Below the pieces are notes generated by a model. It was given only the letters and a program-made list of their open reading frames with translations, was not told where the DNA came from and searched no databases. DNA of 5,156 bases from Atopobium sp. UBA6362 (GTDB taxonomy: Bacteria > Actinomycetota > Coriobacteriia > Coriobacteriales > Atopobiaceae): assembly GCA_002440065.1 (NCBI GenBank), contig DJRK01000042.1, positions 1-5,156 of the forward strand. The letters are read 5' to 3'. Of the stretch, positions 1 to 4,375 are shown one piece after another; the first letter of the stretch is position 1; the number at the start of each line of letters is the position of its first letter. Made by a program: the position numbers and the translations under genes.

Positions 1-1
1 C

Positions 2-850
2 CTTCTCGACCAGACCTGGGACTACGTCTTCTTTACCGGCAGCGTCGCCGTGGGCAAGCTCGTCATGGAGCGCGCGGCCGCCCACCTCACGCCCGTCACG
101 CTCGAGCTCGGCGGCAAGAGCCCCTGCATCGTGGACGCGTCGGCGAACCTCCGCGTGGCCGCCCGGCGCATCGCCTTCGGCAAATGGCTGAACGTGGGCC
201 AGACCTGCGTCGCCCCCGACTACGTGCTCGTGGACCGCCGCGTGAAGGACCGGCTGCTCGAGCTCCTCGCCGCCGAGGTCCGCGCCCAGTACGGAGAGGA
301 CCCGCTGGCCAACCCCGCTTACGGCAAGATGGTCAACCGCAAGCACTTCGACCGCGTGCACGGGCTCATCGACCCCAAGAAGGTCGTGCTCGGCGGCCGC
401 GCGGACGAGGCCTCGTTGCGGATCGAGCCCACCGTCATGGACAACGTGGACGAGGCCGACGCCGTCATGGGCCAGGAGATCTTTGGCCCCGTCCTGCCCG
501 TCATCGCCTACGACTCGCTCGACGAGGCGCTGGAGAAGGTCCGCGACCGCCCGACCCCGCTCGCGCTCTACCTCTTCTCCGAGGACCGCGCGACGCAGCG
601 GCGCGTCATGCGCGAGGTACCCTTTGGCGGGGGCTGCGTGAACGACACGATCATGCACCTGTCCACGAGCCGGATGGGCTTCGGCGGGATGGGCGCCTCG
701 GGAATGGGCAGCTACCACGGCCGAAAGAGCTGGGAGACGTTCACGCACGAGAAGAGCATCGTCTCGAAGGCGACGTTCTTCGACGCGCCGTTCCGCTACC
801 AGCCCGCCGCCGGTTGGAAGCGCTTCTGGGTCCGCAAGTTCGTGCATTAG
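2..850 (+). CDS. Aldehyde dehydrogenase, ALDH3-like (5' truncated by window edge)
   Basis: NAD(P)-dependent oxidation of an aldehyde to a carboxylate, cytosolic or membrane-associated. The frame is open to the left edge, so the start lies outside. The visible 282 residues are the C-terminal part of a family usually about 450-460 residues long. Seen in order: the cofactor-loop motif FTGSVAVGK (bases 32-58), LELGGKSP with the general-base Glu (104-106), GQTCVAPDY with the catalytic Cys (206-208), EIFGPVLPV (from 476), and the C-terminal FGGMGASGMGSYHGRKSW with a THEKS segment. The GQTCVAPDY and GMGSYHGRKSWETF signatures are those of the ALDH3/fatty-aldehyde branch rather than ALDH1/2. The aromatic, basic tail (RYQPAAGWKRFWVRKFVH) also fits that branch, where the C-terminus can contact membranes. 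An apparent GTG start at base 50 is just the Val inside the cofactor loop. The substrate cannot be told from sequence. The next gene is 428 bp away, so it is probably a separate unit. Confidence 0.95.
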   Translation, partial: LLDQTWDYVFFTGSVAVGKLVMERAAAHLTPVTLELGGKSPCIVDASANLRVAARRIAFGKWLNVGQTCVAPDYVLVDRRVKDRLLELLAAEVRAQYGEDPLANPAYGKMVNRKHFDRVHGLIDPKKVVLGGRADEASLRIEPTVMDNVDEADAVMGQEIFGPVLPVIAYDSLDEALEKVRDRPTPLALYLFSEDRATQRRVMREVPFGGGCVNDTIMHLSTSRMGFGGMGASGMGSYHGRKSWETFTHEKSIVSKATFFDAPFRYQPAAGWKRFWVRKFVH

Positions 851-943
851 CCGCACCCGGCTACCTCGCAGGCAAGCGGAGCAAAAGCCCGACCGCCTCG
901 CGGTGCCTCGAACCGAGGCCGCAAGGGGCAATCCCGTTGACCC

Positions 944-1096
944 GTGCCCCGAATCTCGACTTGTAGGCGATTTTTCCGGCACCCATGAAGTATCGCCGGA
1001 GCGGGCAAGCCATCTACCTGGGCATTCAGCAAGCCCGCTCGCCTTGATACTCGACCCACCTCAGAAAAATCGCCTACATGTCGATTTTTCGGGCAC
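944..1096. repeat. Compound palindromic repeat element (REP/MITE-like), 153 bp
   Basis: The outer arms, 944-976 and 1064-1096, are inverted copies of each other with 28 of 33 positions matching; the inner 21 bases of each arm (956-976 with 1064-1084) match at 20 of 21. Further in, GTATC (990-994) pairs with GATAC (1046-1050), and AGCGGGC (1000-1006) pairs with GCCCGCT (1033-1039). The whole element can therefore fold into one long, interrupted hairpin with the loop near 1011-1028. Each arm is also a palindrome by itself. The right arm is GAAAAATCG, a 9-base loop, then CGATTTTTC (1064-1090). The left arm has GTGCC (944-948) facing GGCAC (978-982). CGATTTTTC(C/G)GGCAC appears as a near-direct repeat at 968-982 and 1082-1096. 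No transposase is present. The architecture suggests a dispersed non-autonomous element. I see no clear target-site duplication. Confidence 0.75.
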
Positions 1097-1211
1097 GCGA
1101 AGCAGCCGAGGGCGCTAGCAGCCCGGCATCGCGCCCGGAGCCCCGCCCCAACGCCGGCCTTCGGCGCCCTCGCATCCCAATCAAGCAAGTTTTCCTCGCA
1201 AGAAACCCACA

Positions 1212-1254
1212 CGGCGAAAACGCCGCGCCCAACGGGGTACACTAACCCAGTTAG
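1212..1254 (+). promoter_or_regulatory. Putative promoter/operator of the GTPase gene
   Basis: TACACT (1238-1243) is a plausible -10 hexamer preceded by GGG. No good -35 lies 16-18 bases upstream. In its place is a perfect palindrome, CGGCG-AAAA-CGCCG (1212-1225). A second hyphenated palindrome, CTAAC-CCA-GTTAG (1242-1254), overlaps the -10 end and predicted start. Either could be an operator. I do not recognise a Zur-type A/T-rich dyad, although many COG0523 genes are zinc-regulated. The -10 assignment is weak. Confidence 0.35.
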
Positions 1255-1278
1255 CCACATCGAACACAAGGAGGCCCC

Positions 1279-2406
1279 ATGGCCAAGAAGCCCGTCAAGA
1301 TCGTGATGCTCACCGGCTACCTCGGCGCCGGCAAGACCACGCTGCTCAACCACATCCTCGGAAACGACGGCGGCATCCGCGCGGCCGTCATCGTGAACGA
1401 CATCGGCGAGGTCAACGTCGACGCCAGCCTCATCAAGGACGGCGGCCTGTCCGCGACCGACAACCTCATCCCGCTCACGAACGGCTGCATCTGCTGCACG
1501 CTGGCCGACGACCTCGCCAACCAGCTCTCCGGCATCGCCGACTCCGGCGACTTCGACTACATCATCATCGAGGCCTCCGGCATCTGCGAGCCCGTGCCCA
1601 TCGCCTACACCATCTCCTCCTTCTGCGACGAGGAGAAGGTCGGCGGCGAGCCCAAGCTCGCGCTCGACAACATCGTGGCCGTGGTCGACTGCGCCCGCAT
1701 GTACGACGAGTTCCACGGCGGCCGCGACCTTCTGGCCGACGACATCGACGAGGACGACATCGAGGCGCTCCTCATCTCGCAGATCGAGTTCTGCTCCACC
1801 CTCATCCTGAACAAGACCGACACCGTCACGCCCGAGCAGCTCTCCGAGCTCAAGGCGATCGTCCGCAGCCTGCAGAAGGACGCCGTCATCGTGGAGGCCC
1901 AGCAGGGCGACGTGCCCATGAGCGAGATCCTGGACACCGGCCGCTTCGACTTCATGAAGGCCTACAACTCCGCCGCCTGGATCGAGGCCATGGAGCACCC
2001 CGAGGAGCACGACGACCCCGAGGTCCTCGAGTACGACATCCAGACGTTCGTCTACCACCGCCGCCAGCCGTTCAACCAGGAGAAGTTCCAGAACTTCGTC
2101 GAGAACCACTGGCCCGACGAGGTCGTCCGCGCCAAGGGCGTGCTGTGGAGCGACCTTAACCCCGACATGTGCTACCTCTTTGAGCAGGCCGGCCACCAGA
2201 TGCGCCTCTCCGAGAACGGCCTGTTCGTCGACTCCGCGCCCGAGGAGGAGAAGAAGCAGATCATCGCCGAGACGCCCGAGATCATGGACACCTGGGACCC
2301 CGAGGTCGGCGACCGCGAGACCAAGCTCTGCATCATCGGCCGCCACATGGACAAGGACGCCGTGGCCGCCAAGCTCGACGAGCTCCTGACCACCTGGAAG
2401 CGCTAG
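1279..2406 (+). CDS. G3E-family GTPase, COG0523/CobW-like putative metallochaperone
   Basis: Cytosolic P-loop GTPase of the family that includes CobW, YjiA, YeiR and ZNG1-type zinc chaperones; members use GTP hydrolysis to deliver or regulate a metal. Seen in the 375 residues: Walker A GYLGAGKTT (13-21), the switch-region VNDIGEVNVD (39-48), the family's metal-binding CxCC in GCICCTL (69-75), Walker B-like DYIIIEASG (93-101), and the NKTD base-specificity motif (178-181). A CobW_C-type domain follows at about 253-372, ending in the typical DRETKLCIIGRHMDKD block. A short acidic, His-containing linker (MEHPEEHDDPE, 238-248) joins the two domains. The start is set by AAGGAGG at 1268-1274. The gene is flanked by its own candidate promoter and a strong terminator, so it is probably monocistronic. 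Codon use is strongly biased to C/G endings. The metal and client are unknown: zinc is the commonest in the family, while Co, Ni and Fe are possible. Nothing nearby ties it to cobalamin synthesis. Confidence 0.93.
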   Translation: MAKKPVKIVMLTGYLGAGKTTLLNHILGNDGGIRAAVIVNDIGEVNVDASLIKDGGLSATDNLIPLTNGCICCTLADDLANQLSGIADSGDFDYIIIEASGICEPVPIAYTISSFCDEEKVGGEPKLALDNIVAVVDCARMYDEFHGGRDLLADDIDEDDIEALLISQIEFCSTLILNKTDTVTPEQLSELKAIVRSLQKDAVIVEAQQGDVPMSEILDTGRFDFMKAYNSAAWIEAMEHPEEHDDPEVLEYDIQTFVYHRRQPFNQEKFQNFVENHWPDEVVRAKGVLWSDLNPDMCYLFEQAGHQMRLSENGLFVDSAPEEEKKQIIAETPEIMDTWDPEVGDRETKLCIIGRHMDKDAVAAKLDELLTTWKR

Positions 2407-2418
2407 GCTTTGACACGC

Positions 2419-2460
2419 AGAGGCGCCGAGGACCGATGAGGCTTCTCGGCGCCTCTTTTT
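2419..2460 (+). terminator. Intrinsic terminator after the GTPase gene
   Basis: A perfect 12-bp stem, AGAGGCGCCGAG (2419-2430) with CTCGGCGCCTCT (2445-2456), has a 14-base loop and runs straight into TTTTT (2456-2460). It begins 12 bases after the GTPase stop codon. It separates the GTPase unit from the regulator gene. Confidence 0.93.
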
Positions 2461-2489
2461 CCCGACAATCGACGCGCGGTCAAAATGAC
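2458..2489 (+). promoter_or_regulatory. Possible weak promoter of the Crp/Fnr gene
   Basis: CAAAAT (2481-2486) matches the -10 consensus at 4 of 6 positions, and TTTCCC lies 17 bases upstream as a poor -35 (2458-2463). The -10 sits inside a short hyphenated palindrome, GTCA-AAA-TGAC (2479-2489), which could be a repressor site. It is not an FNR box, because the half-sites face the wrong way. A promoter must lie between the terminator and base 2523 unless readthrough drives the gene. This is the best candidate but is unproven. Confidence 0.25.
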
Positions 2490-2522
2490 GCGGTGCGTCC
2501 CCCATCATGCAAGGAGGGCCGA

Positions 2523-3260
2523 ATGGCCGGAATCGATCGCCGCGAAGACGCGCGCGTGTGCGCAGGGGTCGGCCACGACTGCGCCTTTTCCCGCGCGGGC
2601 AGCTCCTGCATGGACAACATCCGGCTCTTCGCCGACCTGCCGGCCTCGGCCAAGCGCGAGCTTCTCGCCTGCTCTCGCCACTCAGTCCACGCGCAGGGGT
2701 CGATCATCGTGCACGAGGGCGACCTGAACGAGTCGATCATCGTGGTGCGCTCCGGCCGCATAAAGACGTTCCGCACCGGCCTGGACGGCGAGGAGTACGT
2801 GCTCGACGTGCTGCACGACGGGCAGGCGCTCTGGCACGGCATGTTCCTGGCCGACCACACCTACCGCTACTCGGTGGAGTGCCTCACGCGCGTGGAGCTC
2901 TGCCGCATCCACCGCGCCGACTTCGAGGCCCTCCTGGGCGCCCACCCCGATGTGGCGCTCTCGCTCATCCGCATGGTCTGCACCGAGCTCGACGATGCCG
3001 AGGAGCGCATCATGATGCTCTCCATCCGCGAGCCGCGCCAGCGCCTCGCCGAGTTCCTCTTGGCGCGCGACGGGCGCTGCGTGGGGCCCGAGATCCACCT
3101 CAAGCTCGAGGACATCGCGAACTCCATCGGCCTGCGCCCCGAGACCGTGAGCCGCAACATCGCGCGGTTCGTGCGCGAGGGCCTCATCGAGCGGCCCGGC
3201 CGCGGGCGCCTCCTCGTCGTGGACCACGCGGGCCTCGAGGCCGTCGCCTCGCGCGACTAG
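2523..3260 (+). CDS. Crp/Fnr-family transcriptional regulator, FNR-like
   Basis: DNA-binding activator/repressor, 245 residues, near the family's usual 220-250. A cyclic-nucleotide-like sensor beta-roll occupies about 31-145, a dimerisation helix about 146-165, and a winged helix-turn-helix about 175-235. The recognition helix LRPETVSR (204-211) has E207, S210 and R211 in the positions that in E. coli FNR contact TTGAT half-sites. The CRP cAMP-binding RSA signature is absent. Cysteines at 13, 20 and 29 precede the sensor domain, and C127 (in ELCRIH) aligns by eye with FNR C122. This four-Cys set could hold an O2-sensitive Fe-S cluster, but the spacing (C-x6-C-x8-C) differs from FNR. I chose ATG 2523 because AAGGAGGG (2511-2518) precedes it at normal distance; the frame also reaches an upstream ATG at 2436, inside the terminator, without such a site. 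The likely target is the downstream pflAB operon, whose upstream region has a matching FNR box. The last codons and stop lie in a tandem repeat. Confidence 0.93.
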   Translation: MAGIDRREDARVCAGVGHDCAFSRAGSSCMDNIRLFADLPASAKRELLACSRHSVHAQGSIIVHEGDLNESIIVVRSGRIKTFRTGLDGEEYVLDVLHDGQALWHGMFLADHTYRYSVECLTRVELCRIHRADFEALLGAHPDVALSLIRMVCTELDDAEERIMMLSIREPRQRLAEFLLARDGRCVGPEIHLKLEDIANSIGLRPETVSRNIARFVREGLIERPGRGRLLVVDHAGLEAVASRD

Positions 3261-3359
3261 CCGGCCTCGCCGCGACCCCGTGTCGCCTCGCGCGACCAGC
3301 CGGCCCGCGCCGCGGCCCGTATCGCCTCGCGCGACCAGCCGGCCTCGCCGCTTCGCGAG
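3243..3359 (+). repeat. 39-bp tandem repeat, three units, spanning the regulator's stop codon
   Basis: Units are 3243-3281, 3282-3320 and 3321-3359, with an exact 39-base period (13 codons). The 23-base core (3244-3266, 3283-3305, 3322-3344) is identical in units 2 and 3 and differs in unit 1 at one base only. The second halves are less conserved. That one base makes the regulator's stop TAG in unit 1 and CAG in units 2 and 3. Because the period is divisible by three, reading through the stop stays open until TGA at 3465-3467, adding about 68 codons with ASRDQPA repeats. The array looks like a local duplication of the gene's 3' end, or the remains of a longer C-terminus. Confidence 0.85.
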
Positions 3360-3402
3360 CGCCGTCGGGGCCCAAATCGCGCCCACACACCGCATATCCT
3401 CA

Positions 3403-3439
3403 ACCGTTCAAACCGTTCGCCGGCAAATTACGACCGTTC
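3403..3439 (+). repeat. Three ACCGTTC direct repeats upstream of pflA
   Basis: ACCGTTC occurs at 3403-3409, 3412-3418 and 3433-3439, with start spacings of 9 and 21 bases. In an otherwise non-repetitive stretch just upstream of the FNR box this could be a binding site for a second regulator that reads direct repeats. I do not recognise the motif. Chance is possible for a 7-mer in so short a region. Confidence 0.4.
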
Positions 3440-3469
3440 GCGCTCGCCCTCTGAATCTTTTTTCTGAGC

Positions 3470-3483
3470 TTGATTCTAGTCAA
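3470..3483 (+). promoter_or_regulatory. FNR-like box upstream of pflA
   Basis: TTGATTCTAGTCAA matches the FNR/ANR consensus TTGAT-N4-ATCAA at 9 of 10 specified positions. It extends to CTTGA...TCAAG (3469-3484). It lies 70 bases before the pflA start and 210 bases after the stop of a Crp/Fnr gene whose recognition helix has the residues expected to read this sequence. FNR-type activation of pfl genes is well established in other bacteria. That this particular regulator binds here is inference. Confidence 0.75.
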
Positions 3484-3505
3484 GGAACCGCAAGGCACCT
3501 CTCAT

Positions 3506-3511
3506 TAGATT
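3506..3511 (+). promoter_or_regulatory. Candidate -10 of the pflAB promoter
   Basis: TAGATT matches TATAAT at 4 of 6 positions. It predicts transcription start near 3518, which puts the centre of the FNR-like box (3476.5) at -41.5, the class II activator position. The hexamer at the -35 position (AGGAAC, 3483-3488) is poor, as expected for an activator-dependent promoter. The resulting leader would be about 36 bases. This rests on spacing logic and a weak hexamer. Confidence 0.4.
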
Positions 3512-3548
3512 TCTCTCGTCAATCGGTTTTCGCCCCACACGAGGGAGG
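3511..3548 (+). promoter_or_regulatory. pflA Shine-Dalgarno with possible occluding hairpin
   Basis: AGGGAGG (3542-3548) lies 5 bases before TTG 3554 and fixes that codon as the pflA start. Bases 3511-3519 can pair with 3539-3547 (seven Watson-Crick pairs and two G-T wobbles, 19-base loop), which would cover most of the Shine-Dalgarno. The hairpin can form only in transcripts that start upstream of about 3511, so not in one starting at 3518. Confidence 0.5.
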
Positions 3549-3553
3549 CTGCC

Positions 3554-4288
3554 TTGCAGGGTCTTGTCCACTCCACTGAGTCCTTCGGCTCGGCCGACGG
3601 CCCCGGCGTCCGCTTCCTCATCTTCCTCAAGGGCTGCCCCCTGCGCTGCCGCTACTGCCACAACCCGGACACCTGGGCAGGCGAGGGCGGCACCATGGAG
3701 GACGCGGACGCGCTTCTCGACCGCGCCGAGCGTTACCGCAGCTACTGGGGGCCGGAAGGCGGCATCACCGTCTCGGGCGGCGAGGCGCTCCTGCAGATCG
3801 ACTTCCTCATCGACCTCTTTGGGCGCGCAAAGGCCCGCGGCATCAACACCTGCCTGGACACGAGCCTGTCGCCCTTCACGCGCGACCCTGAGTGGCTCGG
3901 CAAGTTCGACCGCCTCATCGAGGTGTGCGACCTCATGCTCGCCGACATCAAGCACATCGACGACGCCGAGCACGTGAGGCTCACCGGCCGCTCGAACGCG
4001 AACATCCTCGACGCCCTGCGCTACCTGAGCGGGCGCGAGGAGCCCGTCTGGATCCGCCACGTCCTCGTGCCCGGCATCACCGACGTCGACGACTACCTCT
4101 ACCGCACGCGCGACTTCATCGCGGGCCTCGGCAACGTGCGGCGCATCGAGGTACTCCCCTACCACACCCTCGGCGTCTTCAAGTGGGACGAGCTCGGCAT
4201 CCCCTACACCCTGCGCGACGTCGACCCGCCCGCGCCCGAGCGCGTCGAGCGGGCCGCGCGCATCCTGCGCGGCGAGGCCCCGGCGTAA
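3554..4288 (+). CDS. pflA: Pyruvate formate-lyase-activating enzyme (radical SAM)
   Basis: Cytosolic radical-SAM enzyme that uses a [4Fe-4S] cluster and S-adenosylmethionine to abstract hydrogen from a C-terminal glycine of PflB, making the glycyl radical. It has 244 residues, close to E. coli PflA (about 246). Seen: the N-terminal family signature ESFGSADGPGVRF (9-21), cluster ligands C28, C32 and C35 in CPLRCRYCHNPDTW, the SAM-contact glycine motif SGGEALLQ (74-81), LADIKHID (129-136), RHVLVPGITD (168-177) and LPYHTLG (201-207). The segment usually read as DTSG is DTSL here (102-105). The start is TTG, chosen because a good Shine-Dalgarno sits 5 bases upstream and the family alignment begins exactly there. 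pflB follows after 87 bases, so the two are probably co-transcribed. The order pflA-pflB is the reverse of E. coli pflB-pflA. The FNR-like box upstream suggests anaerobic induction. Confidence 0.96.
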   Translation: MQGLVHSTESFGSADGPGVRFLIFLKGCPLRCRYCHNPDTWAGEGGTMEDADALLDRAERYRSYWGPEGGITVSGGEALLQIDFLIDLFGRAKARGINTCLDTSLSPFTRDPEWLGKFDRLIEVCDLMLADIKHIDDAEHVRLTGRSNANILDALRYLSGREEPVWIRHVLVPGITDVDDYLYRTRDFIAGLGNVRRIEVLPYHTLGVFKWDELGIPYTLRDVDPPAPERVERAARILRGEAPA

Positions 4289-4322
4289 CCCGAAGCGACG
4301 AAACCCGAACCAGGTCATAAGC

Positions 4323-4353
4323 GCGCCCGTTCCCACAGCTCAAGTGCGGGCGC
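4323..4353 (+). other. Hairpin between pflA and pflB
   Basis: GCGCCCG (4323-4329) pairs perfectly with CGGGCGC (4347-4353), and CAC (4334-4336) can stack inside with GTG (4344-4346). No T-run follows, so it is not a normal terminator. It ends 8 bases before the pflB Shine-Dalgarno. It may be a processing or 5'-stabilising structure that lets pflB mRNA outlast pflA. The role is inferred. Confidence 0.5.
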
Positions 4354-4361
4354 AGAACAAC

Positions 4362-4368
4362 AAGGAGG
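4362..4368 (+). promoter_or_regulatory. pflB: Shine-Dalgarno that decides the pflB start
   Basis: AAGGAGG is followed by two in-frame ATGs, at 4370 and 4376. The first is only 1 base away, too close for initiation, while the second is 7 bases away. The protein should therefore begin MQLREEW. Confidence 0.75.
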
Positions 4369-4375
4369 CATGGCA

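Larger units (their letters stand above)
851..1278. other. 428-bp intergenic region between aldehyde dehydrogenase and GTPase genes
   Basis: I see no convincing gene. The left part holds two small hairpins just after the dehydrogenase: GCCTCG-AAC-CGAGGC (905-919) and GGGGCA/TGCCCC (925-930 with 945-950). Neither is followed by a T-run, so they are not classical terminators. The middle is the compound palindromic repeat at 944-1096. The right part has a 9-bp inverted repeat, CGAGGGCGC (1107-1115) with GCGCCCTCG (1164-1172), a small stem CGCCG/CGGCG (1152-1166), and then the putative GTPase promoter. Open frames cross this stretch on both strands, but they lack ribosome-binding sites and simply translate the repeat. 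Confidence 0.7.

Noticed and set aside
50..52. GTG as start of the aldehyde dehydrogenase
   Set aside because: The frame is open upstream and this codon is the second Val of the FTGSVAVGK cofactor loop; the true start is outside the window.
1044..1057. TTGAT inside the palindromic element as an FNR box
   Set aside because: The second half-site is absent; it is part of the repeat's inner arm.
1064..1090. Palindrome GAAAAATCG...CGATTTTTC as a standard terminator
   Set aside because: The T-run is inside an A/T-rich stem rather than following a GC-rich one, and it belongs to the larger repeat; a terminating role for the dehydrogenase transcript is possible but not supported.
2479..2489. GTCA-AAA-TGAC as an FNR autoregulatory box
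   Set aside because: The half-sites are in the opposite orientation to TTGA...TCAA and the spacing is wrong.
847..2508. 553-codon open frame on the minus strand
   Set aside because: It lies opposite the clearly real GTPase gene; its Val/Leu/Asp-rich translation is the usual shadow of GC-rich coding DNA, and no family motif or ribosome-binding site supports it.
2436..2522. Upstream ATG extension of the Crp/Fnr gene
   Set aside because: It would begin inside the loop of the GTPase terminator and has no Shine-Dalgarno, while ATG 2523 has AAGGAGGG at proper distance.
3243..3359. The 39-bp repeats as a CRISPR array
   Set aside because: Units abut without unique spacers, the array begins inside a coding region, and no cas gene is nearby.
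3476..4336. 286-codon minus-strand frame opposite pflA
   Set aside because: Complement shadow of pflA; it has no recognisable motifs.
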